DNA of 64,000 nt, taken from RGIG4608 sp045651165. GTDB taxonomy: Bacteria; Bacillota; Clostridia; Oscillospirales; CAG-272. Under the pieces are notes generated by a model. The model saw only the letters and a list, made by a program, of their open reading frames with translations. It was not told the DNA's origin and ran no database searches. Below, piece by piece: positions 26,836 through 34,370 of this stretch; the stretch's first letter is position 1, and every line of letters starts with the position of its first letter. The DNA is taken from contig JAZRRX010000056.1 in assembly GCA_045651165.1 (NCBI GenBank), forward strand, positions 4,242-68,241, read 5' to 3'. Position numbers and translations under genes: made by a program.

Positions 26836-27072
26836 TTAGTTTACACCAACGAAAATGAGAAGAAGAGAAACTACAAGTGCGTAAATACCTGTTGTTTCAG
26901 TAACTGCACAACCAAGAATCATTGTTGTACGAAGGTCGCCTGCGATTTCAGGCTGACGAGCCATAGATTCAAGTGTCTTGCATACTGCGAGACCTTCACC
27001 GAGAGCGGGAGCGATAGAACCGATTCCCATACAAATTGCTGCACCAAGTGCTCTTGCTGCTAAAACATCCAT
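26836..27072 (-). CDS. atpE: ATP synthase F0 c subunit, two-carboxylate (Na+-type) signature
   Basis: This is the proteolipid rotor subunit, a 78-residue hairpin of two membrane helices around the polar loop ARQPE (38-42). The ion-binding Glu59 lies in AVTETTGIYALV. Glu26, in ALGEGLAV, sits 33 residues earlier, exactly where Ilyobacter c has Gln32 relative to Glu65. Thr60, Thr61 and Tyr64 match the Na+-site positions Ser66, Thr67 and Tyr70. Two carboxylates per site define the Na+-driven rotor type described in Fusobacterium nucleatum, so Na+ coupling is likely (inference from motif). The start is ATG 27072 after AGGAG; an upstream in-frame extension has no Shine-Dalgarno and would add a non-membrane tail. 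Confidence 0.95.
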   Translation of the reverse strand: MDVLAARALGAAICMGIGSIAPALGEGLAVCKTLESMARQPEIAGDLRTTMILGCAVTETTGIYALVVSLLLIFVGVN

Positions 27073-27115
27073 TTTTAAAATCTCCTTTTTTAATTTAAAA
27101 ATTTTTTGAACTTTG

Positions 27116-27928
27116 TTATTTATTTGCATCGACATTTTCTTCGGCTGGAGGAGGACATGCTCCTGCGACGTAAACCATTGTTAACAAGCAGAATACGAAC
27201 GCTTGTACAAAGGAAGAGAAAAAGTCGAAATACAACGAAAGAAATGCGGGAATACCAACCTGAAGAACAGGGGGTATTAATGACACTATCTGGGCGGGCA
27301 ACCAGCTAAATATTGCTTGTGTTGCAAGAGATAATGCTGCATAAATTAGAGTTGTTAAAACGCCGCCACCGGCAACGTTACCGAAATGACGAAATGCCAT
27401 CGCCATCGGCTGTGCCACTTCACTAATAAGATTCATAGGAGTCATTACAAATATTGGCTCTGTGAATCCCTTAAGCCACTTGAGGAATCCATTGGCTTTA
27501 ATGTTGTGATACCAAACTAAACCTGATGTTACAAGTGCATATGCCAATGTAACTGAAAAGTCAGCTGTTGTAGAACGGAACAATTGAGTTGTTCCAATTA
27601 AACTACCAATCATACAAGAAAGGAAAAGAGTTCCAATGTATGGAGCAAATTTCAAATTGTGTTTGCCCATGGTTTGCTCAACAAGATTATATAGCATACC
27701 TAAAACCTTTTCAACCAATACCTGAAGACCACCGGGGCGTTTTTCAATCTTTCTTGATGCTATGTAACCAACTATCATAAGTAATATGGTTACAGCAAAA
27801 AGAGAAACGGTTGTTTGTGTGATAAGATTTCCAAAGTTGCCAAAAATGTCAACCATTGTACCTTCGAATTGTTCATATAGTTTAGTAATTCTTAAATATA
27901 CTTTTGGACCTGTAATTGATACTTCCAA
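27116..27928 (-). CDS. atpB: ATP synthase F0 a subunit
   Basis: Subunit a holds the ion half-channels next to the c-ring. The protein has 270 residues with five to six membrane helices. The essential stator Arg is in MAMAFRHFGNVAGGG, and the C-terminal helix has LYFDFFSSFVQAFVFCLLTMVYV. The N-terminus VSITGPKVYLRI matches the usual start of clostridial a subunits, which supports an unusual TTG start at 27928. GAGGTGA sits at correct distance before it, inside the end of atpI. The next in-frame ATG would delete this conserved segment. Confidence 0.93.
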   Translation of the reverse strand: MEVSITGPKVYLRITKLYEQFEGTMVDIFGNFGNLITQTTVSLFAVTILLMIVGYIASRKIEKRPGGLQVLVEKVLGMLYNLVEQTMGKHNLKFAPYIGTLFLSCMIGSLIGTTQLFRSTTADFSVTLAYALVTSGLVWYHNIKANGFLKWLKGFTEPIFVMTPMNLISEVAQPMAMAFRHFGNVAGGGVLTTLIYAALSLATQAIFSWLPAQIVSLIPPVLQVGIPAFLSLYFDFFSSFVQAFVFCLLTMVYVAGACPPPAEENVDANK

Positions 27929-27930
27929 AT

Positions 27931-28383
27931 CTATTCACCTCTCTTCTGTTTAACAAATTGAGTTGCATAGAGAAGGGGCTTGTACATAGCAAGTGGGATA
28001 AGTGTTGCTATGGGATTGAACCATTTTGTAATAAATGCTAGAACAAGCGAACCCATCATAAGAGCAGTTCTTAAAACATATGATTTTGTTACGGCATTTT
28101 GTATTTTTATGGAGTTAGCTTTAGCAAATTCTGCCGCTTCCTCTTCATTCAGCTCTTTATCACCACGAAGGTCCATAAACTTGTTTATTTCCTTGTTAAG
28201 TGCGATAGAAAGAATGATAAAGTTACAAACAGTAACTGCGGACCCAAGAACAACTCCTGTTATCACTGTCCATTCAAATTTACCTATTGCTATATAGATC
28301 AGTAGCACGATAAGTGAAATTATTGCTTCACCAATAGCCAAATATACTGTATCGGTGTATGAATTTTTATTTTGTGTTTTCAT
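27931..28383 (-). CDS. atpI: ATP synthase subunit I (AtpI-like) membrane protein
   Basis: This small membrane protein of 150 residues belongs to the ATP synthase I family, which helps c-ring assembly in some bacteria. Four hydrophobic segments are visible: TVYLAIGEAIISLIVLLIYIA, WTVITGVVLGSAVTVCNFII, SYVLRTALMMGSLVLAFI and a short final one (PIATLIPLAMYKPLLYATQF). A charged loop rich in Glu separates the pairs. The start ATG 28383 follows CGGAGATAAA and lies one base after the atpZ stop; an ATG 18 bases upstream lacks a Shine-Dalgarno. Confidence 0.8.
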   Translation of the reverse strand: MKTQNKNSYTDTVYLAIGEAIISLIVLLIYIAIGKFEWTVITGVVLGSAVTVCNFIILSIALNKEINKFMDLRGDKELNEEEAAEFAKANSIKIQNAVTKSYVLRTALMMGSLVLAFITKWFNPIATLIPLAMYKPLLYATQFVKQKRGE

Positions 28384-28384
28384 T

Positions 28385-28645
28385 TTATCTCCGTTTTTCA
28401 TTACGTGATTTTTCGAGGTTATCTAAAGCTTTCATAGTTGATAAAATAAATCTTATCATAGAAAAGAGTCCTGAAAGCACTGATATGATGATAACGATTG
28501 CATATATCCATGAGGGTAGCCCAAGTTTAGAAACTAGAAGCCACGATAAAAGCAGTCCCATTCCGATATGCATCAAGAGGGTAAAAATGGACTGAAAAAC
28601 TACATTTGCAATATAAAGTGCACTGTAAGCCCCCTTCATTTTCAT
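28385..28645 (-). CDS. AtpZ-like F0F1 ATPase membrane subunit
   Basis: This 86-residue protein has two membrane hairpin helices (FQSIFTLLMHIGMGLLLSWLLV and WIYAIVIIISVLSGLFSMIRFIL) and a basic C-terminal tail. It matches the AtpZ/AtpI-like family (putative ATP synthase Mg2+/Ca2+-associated protein) that heads many clostridial atp operons. The start is ATG 28645, six bases after AAAGG. It is the first gene behind the operon promoter. Its precise role, Mg2+ uptake or rotor assembly, is not settled for the family. Confidence 0.78.
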   Translation of the reverse strand: MKMKGAYSALYIANVVFQSIFTLLMHIGMGLLLSWLLVSKLGLPSWIYAIVIIISVLSGLFSMIRFILSTMKALDNLEKSRNEKRR

Positions 28646-28690
28646 CCTCAACCTTTCATATTAATTATATAATAGAACTCAAACATTAAA

Positions 28691-28719
28691 ATTATAACAC
28701 AAACATAAATTAAAAGCAA
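28691..28719 (-). promoter_or_regulatory. Promoter of the ATP synthase operon
   Basis: On the minus strand TTGCTT (28719-28714), a 17-base spacer and a perfect TATAAT (28696-28691) preceded by TGT form an extended -10 promoter. A perfect 14-base palindrome (28734-28747) lies about 15 bases upstream of the -35. Confidence 0.6.
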
Positions 28720-28808
28720 TACCTAATCGACAAGTTAATTAATTAACAATGTTATTTTTGTAATAATGCATAAATGATATGCGTAAATTTTGTCTAAAAA
28801 AGCAATAA

Positions 28809-28837
28809 AAAGGAATCGTATGGATAACGATTCCTTT
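28809..28837 (-). terminator. Intrinsic terminator of the M14 peptidase gene
   Basis: AAAGGAATCGT and ACGATTCCTTT form an 11-bp stem with a 7-base loop that overlaps the stop codon. An A-rich left flank gives U's on the minus-strand RNA. Confidence 0.85.
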
Positions 28838-29756
28838 AAATGAGAATAGGGGCAGTAAATAATGCCCGTTTAATTCTGGGATATATTTTATTAAAATCTG
28901 AAAAAGGCAGAGGATTTTCTCCCAAACCACATTCCAAGGTGAAAGAAGGTTTATCAAATTCTTCAATAAACCAATCAGTAAATCCACCATATTTTGCAGT
29001 TCCTATTGGAAATGAAATTTTATATCCTGTTAAACGCGATAGCGTTTTAACAAGTTGCAGGGAATTAATACAAAATTTTTCTCCACTTGTGTAATAAATT
29101 TCTTCCCCCTGTGTATGTAAAGCCAGTGCAAGTTCGGGCTGTTCCCATCTTATAAAATTGCAAATTGCACGAGTTTCAGGCTCGCTTTCTGGATATTCTC
29201 CACTGTATTTGGTTGGAGCACCATTAAAGATATTTAGCTCGCGCTCAATTATTTTATATTCTCTAAATCCGGCATTATAGTTATGGTTAAGATCCACCCC
29301 TCTTGCATTGGCTTGCCAATGAGAAAAATCGTTGCTTTTATTAATTTTTGATAGTCGTTCTTGCAACACATTGTTTGACGATATACCGTGTATTACGTAT
29401 TCGATTCCGTCAGGATTGAGCATTGGTATAAGATGAATTTTTCTGGTTTCAAGTAGAACTTTTATCGATATATCAAACATATTACTTTGCTTAAAATATT
29501 CGCAGCACATATCTTTTACAAAATTTACAATTAGAGCGCAGGTAATCCATTCCATTCCGTGATGCCCACCGATATATATAACACTCTTTTTTCCTTTGCC
29601 TAGCGTAATTAAAGGAATATTTCTTCCTAGAATGCTTTTGCCAATGTTAGATATATTTAAAAACTCGTATTCACTCTTAAGTTCATTAATTTTTCTCGTT
29701 AGTTCATCATAATCAAAAGGTTTGTTCAAAGATATAAAAGGTTCGTTGGTGTTCAA
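28836..29756 (-). CDS. M14 family zinc carboxypeptidase
   Basis: This is a metallo-carboxypeptidase of the M14 fold, with 306 residues from the proposed start. Zinc ligands appear in GGHHGMEW (His66, Glu69) and in ALALHTQGEE (His). The substrate-binding Arg is in NARGVDLNHNYNAGF and the catalytic Glu in FTLECGLGENPLPF. This arrangement resembles the gamma-D-glutamyl-diaminopimelate peptidase branch (MpaA/YqgT-like) that cleaves murein peptides. It has no signal peptide or LysM, so it is probably cytosolic and acts in peptide recycling. The proposed start is TTG 29756, eight bases after GGAGG. An in-frame ATG at 29780 lies upstream but has no Shine-Dalgarno, and the GGAGG is inside it. Confidence 0.8.
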   Translation of the reverse strand: MNTNEPFISLNKPFDYDELTRKINELKSEYEFLNISNIGKSILGRNIPLITLGKGKKSVIYIGGHHGMEWITCALIVNFVKDMCCEYFKQSNMFDISIKVLLETRKIHLIPMLNPDGIEYVIHGISSNNVLQERLSKINKSNDFSHWQANARGVDLNHNYNAGFREYKIIERELNIFNGAPTKYSGEYPESEPETRAICNFIRWEQPELALALHTQGEEIYYTSGEKFCINSLQLVKTLSRLTGYKISFPIGTAKYGGFTDWFIEEFDKPSFTLECGLGENPLPFSDFNKIYPRIKRALFTAPILI

Positions 29757-29868
29757 AACGATTCCCTCCGTTATACTCATTTTGTAAAATATATGAAACT
29801 TTTTAGAAAATATTGATAACACCTTGAATTTTTATAAAAAGTAGTATATAATGAATAGCGTTGATAAA

Positions 29869-29908
29869 CAAAAAAGCCACCACACAAGCTACTGCTTATA
29901 TGATGGCT
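29869..29908 (-). terminator. Terminator downstream of tRNA-Thr
   Basis: On the minus strand AAGCCATCA pairs with TGGTGGCTT, with a small inner AAGC/GCTT helix. TTTTTTG follows. It begins five bases after the tRNA 3' end. Confidence 0.75.
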
Positions 29909-29912
29909 TATT

Positions 29913-29988
29913 TGGAGCTAGTGAAAAGACTCGAACTTTCGACCTGCTGATTACGAATCAGCTGCACTACCGACTGTGCTACACTAGC
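29913..29988 (-). tRNA. tRNA-Thr (anticodon CGT)
   Basis: This 76-nt cloverleaf includes an encoded CCA. On the minus strand the acceptor stem is GCTAGTG/CACTAGC, the D-arm is GCAC/GTGC, the anticodon arm GCTGA-TTCGTAA-TCAGC carries CGT (decoding ACG), and the T-loop is TTCGAGT. The discriminator base is T. It is transcribed alone from a near-perfect promoter, divergent to rsmA. Confidence 0.93.
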
Positions 29989-30003
29989 AAAATTGACTGT
30001 TAC

Positions 30004-30032
30004 ATTCTAACACTTAATTGCATTTTTGTCAA
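30004..30032 (-). promoter_or_regulatory. Sigma-A promoter of tRNA-Thr
   Basis: On the minus strand TTGACA (30032-30027), a 17-base spacer and TAGAAT (30009-30004) lie 16 bases before the mature tRNA 5' end. Confidence 0.85.
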
Positions 30033-30073
30033 GGGATAGAATAAAAATATTTTGAAAAAACAAGAGGAAACAC

Positions 30074-30949
30074 ATGAATCTTTGCGACGTAAAAACCATA
30101 AAACATATAATGACTGTTTTTGATTTAAAATTCCGAAAAGAATTTGGTCAAAACTTTTTAATTAACCGCAATGTAGTTGAGGATATTGCAGATAATTGTG
30201 CTGATAGTGTCAACACTTCTATCCTTGAAATTGGCCCTGGAATAGGTCCTTTAACTACAGAATTAGCATTGAGATATGATCAAGTCGTGGCGCTTGAAAT
30301 TGACCACGGATTAATTCCCGTGCTCAAATATACTTTGGGCGAATTTAACAACGTAACGGTTTATAATGAAGATGTTATGAAGGTAGATTTGGATGCCCTG
30401 TTGAAACCTTATTTTGAAAAGGGAAAGGTATCTGTTTGTGCTAATTTGCCTTATTACATTACCACTCCTATTTTGATGAAGTTGCTTGAGTGTGGTCTTC
30501 CTTTTGATTACATAACGATTATGATTCAGTCTGAGGTGGCTGATCGTCTTTGTGCTAAAGCTGGTTCATCCGATTATGGTGCTATTACTGCAGTTCTTGC
30601 GTATTATGGAGTGGCAGAAAAGTTATTTACTGTAAGTGCTGGAAATTTTATGCCCGCACCCAAGGTAAATTCAACCGTTGTGAGAATAAAGCTTCATAAA
30701 AATAAGCCCTATGTTTCCAAAGACGAAAAAACGCTCTTTAGGACTATTAAAGGTGCTTTTGAGCAGAGAAGAAAGACTTTGCCCAACGCTTTGTCTGCTT
30801 GTTTTTCTGAACTTGATAAGGAAGAAATCACTAATGCCATAATCGAATGCGGTCATAAGCCGGATATTAGAGGAGAAAAATTATCAATTGAGCAGTTTGT
30901 TGAGCTTTCTGATAAGCTATTTGAAAGTGCTCAAAACAAAAAAGATTGA
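30074..30949 (+). CDS. rsmA: 16S rRNA (adenine1518/1519-N6)-dimethyltransferase
   Basis: RsmA (KsgA) dimethylates two adjacent adenines near the 3' end of 16S rRNA, a late 30S assembly step; loss gives kasugamycin resistance. The protein has 291 residues, the family norm. It shows FGQNFLINRNVVEDIA, the SAM site LEIGPGIGPLTTEL, ALEIDHGL, the catalytic NLPYYITTPILMKLL, and the C-terminal FMPAPKVNSTVVRI with FEQRRKTLPNAL. The start ATG 30074 follows AGAGGAAA. It is 15 bases upstream of asnA in the same orientation. Confidence 0.95.
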   Translation: MNLCDVKTIKHIMTVFDLKFRKEFGQNFLINRNVVEDIADNCADSVNTSILEIGPGIGPLTTELALRYDQVVALEIDHGLIPVLKYTLGEFNNVTVYNEDVMKVDLDALLKPYFEKGKVSVCANLPYYITTPILMKLLECGLPFDYITIMIQSEVADRLCAKAGSSDYGAITAVLAYYGVAEKLFTVSAGNFMPAPKVNSTVVRIKLHKNKPYVSKDEKTLFRTIKGAFEQRRKTLPNALSACFSELDKEEITNAIIECGHKPDIRGEKLSIEQFVELSDKLFESAQNKKD

Positions 30950-30964
30950 TTAGAGGAAGATATA

Positions 30965-31969
30965 ATGTTACAATTTTCAATTCCAAGTGATTATAAATCA
31001 ATATTGACGTTAAGGGAAACTGAAGTTGCCATTAAAAAGGTCAAAGACTTTTTTGAAAGACAGCTTGCAGTTGAGTTAAATCTTACTCGTGTTTCTGCGC
31101 CCATCTTTGTTCCTTCAAATAGTGGATTAAACGATAATCTCAATGGGCATGAAAGACCCGTATCTTTTGATGTCTACAGTGGAGAGCAGTTGGAAATAGT
31201 ACATTCTCTGGCCAAGTGGAAGAGAATGGCTTTGAAAACCTATAATTTTAATCTTCACGAAGGACTTTATACTGATATGAATGCTATTCGTAGAGATGAA
31301 GAACTCGATAATATTCATTCAATGTTCGTTGACCAGTGGGACTGGGAACGTATTATAGACAAGAGCGAAAGAAATGAATATACTCTCAAAAAAACTGTAA
31401 AATCTATCTATCGTGCTCTTAGACATACAGAAATATACATAGCAAGTGAATATCCTTTTGTGGGCAAGATTTTGCCAGAAGAAATAGAGTTTGTTACAAC
31501 TCAAGAGCTTGAGGATATGTATCCTAATCTTTCTCCTAAGGATAGAGAATATCAAATCTGTAAAGAAAAGAAAGCGGTTTTCCTTATGCAGATTGGTGGC
31601 AAACTTAAATCTGGAGAAAAGCATGATGGTAGAGCTCCAGACTACGACGACTGGAGTTTGAATGGTGATATCTTGGTTTACTATCCATTACTTGATATTG
31701 CACTTGAGCTTTCATCAATGGGCATTCGTGTGGATGAAGAAGCAATGAAAAAACAGCTTTCAATAAGCGCTTGTGAGGAAAGAGTGGCTCTGCCGTTCCA
31801 CAAGGCATTGCTTAACGGTGAATTACCATATACAATTGGCGGTGGAATTGGTCAATCAAGAATGTGTATGTTCTTTTTGAGAAAGGCGCATATTGGTGAG
31901 GTTCAATCTTCATTTTGGAGTGAAAAAGACCACAAATTTTGTGAAGAAAAGGGAATTAATATACTTTGA
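30965..31969 (+). CDS. asnA: Aspartate--ammonia ligase (ammonia-dependent asparagine synthetase)
   Basis: AsnA makes asparagine from aspartate, ammonia and ATP; it is a relative of class II aminoacyl-tRNA synthetases. The protein has 334 residues. Segments typical of the family are LRETEVAIKKVKDFFERQL, RVSAPIFVPSNSGLNDNLNG, HEGLYTDMNAIRRDEELDNIHSMFVDQWDWE and TIGGGIGQSRMCMFFLRKAHIGEVQ (motif 3-like, ATP site). An AGAGGAAG precedes the ATG. It is co-oriented with rsmA and followed by a terminator. No T-box leader is visible in the short gap. Confidence 0.95.
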   Translation: MLQFSIPSDYKSILTLRETEVAIKKVKDFFERQLAVELNLTRVSAPIFVPSNSGLNDNLNGHERPVSFDVYSGEQLEIVHSLAKWKRMALKTYNFNLHEGLYTDMNAIRRDEELDNIHSMFVDQWDWERIIDKSERNEYTLKKTVKSIYRALRHTEIYIASEYPFVGKILPEEIEFVTTQELEDMYPNLSPKDREYQICKEKKAVFLMQIGGKLKSGEKHDGRAPDYDDWSLNGDILVYYPLLDIALELSSMGIRVDEEAMKKQLSISACEERVALPFHKALLNGELPYTIGGGIGQSRMCMFFLRKAHIGEVQSSFWSEKDHKFCEEKGINIL

Positions 31970-31974
31970 TTTTA

Positions 31975-32013
31975 TTCAGGTGTTTGTACATGTAAACACC
32001 TGAAAATTTTTTT
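31975..32013 (+). terminator. Intrinsic terminator of rsmA-asnA
   Basis: CAGGTGTTT and AAACACCTG form a 9-bp stem, extended by two T-A pairs, with an 8-base loop. Seven T's follow. Confidence 0.88.
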
Positions 32014-32034
32014 GTTAAAAAAGTGCTAAAACTA

Positions 32035-32062
32035 TTGACAAAAGCTGACTTTGTGCTATAAT
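32035..32062 (+). promoter_or_regulatory. Strong promoter of the marR-ABC operon
   Basis: TTGACA (32035-32040), a 16-base spacer and TATAAT (32057-32062) with an upstream TGC (extended -10) make a near-consensus promoter. The start point falls inside the palindromic operator. Confidence 0.85.
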
Positions 32063-32080
32063 AGTTAACGTGTTAATTAT
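32061..32080 (+). promoter_or_regulatory. Palindromic MarR-type operator over the transcription start
   Basis: ATAGTTAAC and GTTAATTAT around a GT centre form a 20-base inverted repeat, with eight of nine arm positions paired. It overlaps the end of the -10 and the likely start site, ideal for autorepression by the MarR protein encoded next. MarR proteins bind palindromes of this size; binding here is inferred. Confidence 0.7.
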
Positions 32081-32098
32081 TTTTGCAAGGAGTATACA

Positions 32099-32584
32099 AT
32101 GGAACAAGATAATTTTGAAATATATAAACTTACCATGCGAAAAATGTTACGTATTGGGCGACTTCATAGAACGCTTTTTGAGAGGAACATATCTCAAATG
32201 GGTATACATCATAGTCAACACCATCTTTTGATGTATATTGCTAAAGAAAAAGAGATCGATTCCCAAAAGGTTATAGCAGAAAAATTCGGAATTACTGCGG
32301 CGGCAGTTGCGCGCTCATTAAAATCTCTTGAAGCTGAGGGATATATAGAAAGAATGAGTGTAGAGGACGATAGCAGATATAAAAAGATAGTCATTACAGA
32401 GAAAGGCAATAACATTGTTCGCGAATCTCATAGAATGTTCAAAGAAACCGATGAAAGTGTTTTTGAGGATTTTTCTGAGGAAGATATTGCAAAGTTTAAT
32501 GAATATCTTGATATGATGCAATCTAAACTTATTGAAAAAAATGAAGAAATTTGTTGTGTGAGGAAATCAAATGAAAAAGAGTAA
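32099..32584 (+). CDS. MarR family transcriptional regulator
   Basis: This 161-residue dimeric winged-helix regulator probably represses its own operon and senses a toxic or antimicrobial ligand. The winged helix is visible as SQHHLLMYIAKEKEIDSQKVIAEKFGITAAAVARSLKSLEAEGYIERMSVEDDSRYKKIVITEKG, with flanking helices for dimerisation. The DDSR wing is the family's signature. GCAAGGAG precedes the ATG. The next gene, an ABC exporter half, overlaps its end by 14 bases, which ties the regulator to drug efflux. The Cys pair (EICCV) near the C-terminus might allow redox sensing, but this is speculative. Confidence 0.9.
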   Translation: MEQDNFEIYKLTMRKMLRIGRLHRTLFERNISQMGIHHSQHHLLMYIAKEKEIDSQKVIAEKFGITAAAVARSLKSLEAEGYIERMSVEDDSRYKKIVITEKGNNIVRESHRMFKETDESVFEDFSEEDIAKFNEYLDMMQSKLIEKNEEICCVRKSNEKE

Positions 32585-34370
32585 TACAATTAGCTGGTGG
32601 AAATATATAAAACCCTATTTGCCGTACTTTATACTCGGCCCTCTTTGTATGATTGTTGAGGTAGTGGGTGAAATTCTTATGCCAAGACTTTTGGCATATA
32701 TTATTAATCTTGGAATAGACGGCAAAACACAAGGTATGCCCAAGATAGTTTTGTGGTTTTATGAAAAGATTGGAAATAATGCATTCTTTATTTTGGCGAT
32801 TGCAGTTGGTATGATTCTTACGGCTATACTTATGATGATTGGTGGTGTTGGTGGAGCATATTTTGGTGGTAAAGCATCCGTTAATTTCGCTGCCGATCTT
32901 AGAGCAGACATATATAAGAAAATTCAGAGTTATTCTTTCTCAAACATCGATAAGTTTAGTTCGGCATCACTTGTTACAAGACTTACTAATGACGTAACTC
33001 AGTTGCAAAATTTTGTTAATATGATGCTTAGAATGTTTTTCCGTTCACCTGGAATGCTTATAGGCGCATTAATAATGGCAATAAATCTTAATCCGTCATT
33101 GTCTGTAATTCTTTTGGTTTCTGTGCCGATATTGCTTATTTCTATTGGTTGCATTGTTGTAAGAGGTTTCCCCTTGTTTGGAAAAATGCAAACTAAAATT
33201 GACGGACTTAACTCCACAGTTCAAGAAAATTTGACAAATGTACGAGTAGTAAAATCATTTGTAAGAGAAGACTTTGAAGAACAGAAATTTAAAAATGCTA
33301 ACGCAGATTTGAAAAATACAGCGGGAACTGCTATGAAAAATATGATTCTTCTTTCTCCTGTTATGACATTTATTATGAATGCAACATCCATTGCTGTATA
33401 TTGGTTTGGTGGACAACAAGTTCTTGGTGGACAAATGAATACAGGTGATTTTGCATCTTTTGTAACATATATTACTCAGATTTTGTCCTCACTTATGATG
33501 GTAACATTCCTCTTTATGATGTTCTCAAGATCTATGGCATCTGCTAAGAGAATTTCAGAGGTTATGAATGAAGAAATCGATATAGTTGATGCATCTCAAG
33601 ATGCGCATTACACAGTATCTAGGGGTGATATTGAATTTAGAGGAGTTTCTTTCCGTTACTATAAGGATAGTGAAGAAAAGGTGCTTGATAATATCAATAT
33701 AAAAATAAATGCAGGTGATACTGTCGGAATTATAGGTTCAACTGGTTGTGGAAAAACAACACTTGTTTCTATGATTTCTCGCCTTTATGATGTTGACGAT
33801 GGTGAAGTACTTGTTGATGGCGTTAATGTAAAGGATTATTCACTTTATAATCTTCGCGAAGGCGTTGGTATGGTGCTTCAAAAGAATATTTTGTTCTCTG
33901 GTAGCATTATTGATAACCTTCGTTGGGGTGATAGTGATGCTTCTATGGAAGATATTAGAGAGGCAGCAGATTACGCCCAAGCAGATGGCTTTATCACAAG
34001 TTTTACTGATGGTTATAATATGGATTTAGGACAAGGTGGAACTAATGTTTCGGGTGGACAAAAGCAACGACTCTGTATTGCAAGAGCACTCCTTAAAAAG
34101 CCAAAAATCTTGATTCTTGATGACTCCACAAGTGCAGTTGACATGGCTACCGAAGCTAAAATCAGAGAGGCATTTAAAAATAGTCTTAAAGATTCAACAA
34201 AGATAATTATTGCACAAAGAATTAATTCCGTTAAGGATGCAGATGAAATAATTGTTCTTGATGAGGGTAAAATCACAGGAGTAGGTAAGCATGATTATCT
34301 ACTTGAAAATAATGCTACTTATCAAGAAATATACTATTCACAAATGGATAAGAAGGAGGATAATAAATAA
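32571..34370 (+). CDS. ABC exporter half with degenerate ATP site (BmrC/TM287-like)
   Basis: This 599-residue protein has six N-terminal membrane helices and a C-terminal nucleotide-binding domain. Walker A is GSTGCGKTTL and the signature is VSGGQKQR. Walker B ends ILILDDSTSAVD, with Asp where the catalytic Glu normally stands, and the switch His is replaced by Gln in IIIAQRI. These two changes mark the degenerate-site partner of heterodimeric type IV exporters such as TM287/288 and BmrCD. It is encoded directly before its partner with a one-base overlap and behind a MarR regulator. Multidrug efflux is the likely role; lipid or peptide export is possible. Confidence 0.9.
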   Translation: MKKSNTISWWKYIKPYLPYFILGPLCMIVEVVGEILMPRLLAYIINLGIDGKTQGMPKIVLWFYEKIGNNAFFILAIAVGMILTAILMMIGGVGGAYFGGKASVNFAADLRADIYKKIQSYSFSNIDKFSSASLVTRLTNDVTQLQNFVNMMLRMFFRSPGMLIGALIMAINLNPSLSVILLVSVPILLISIGCIVVRGFPLFGKMQTKIDGLNSTVQENLTNVRVVKSFVREDFEEQKFKNANADLKNTAGTAMKNMILLSPVMTFIMNATSIAVYWFGGQQVLGGQMNTGDFASFVTYITQILSSLMMVTFLFMMFSRSMASAKRISEVMNEEIDIVDASQDAHYTVSRGDIEFRGVSFRYYKDSEEKVLDNINIKINAGDTVGIIGSTGCGKTTLVSMISRLYDVDDGEVLVDGVNVKDYSLYNLREGVGMVLQKNILFSGSIIDNLRWGDSDASMEDIREAADYAQADGFITSFTDGYNMDLGQGGTNVSGGQKQRLCIARALLKKPKILILDDSTSAVDMATEAKIREAFKNSLKDSTKIIIAQRINSVKDADEIIVLDEGKITGVGKHDYLLENNATYQEIYYSQMDKKEDNK

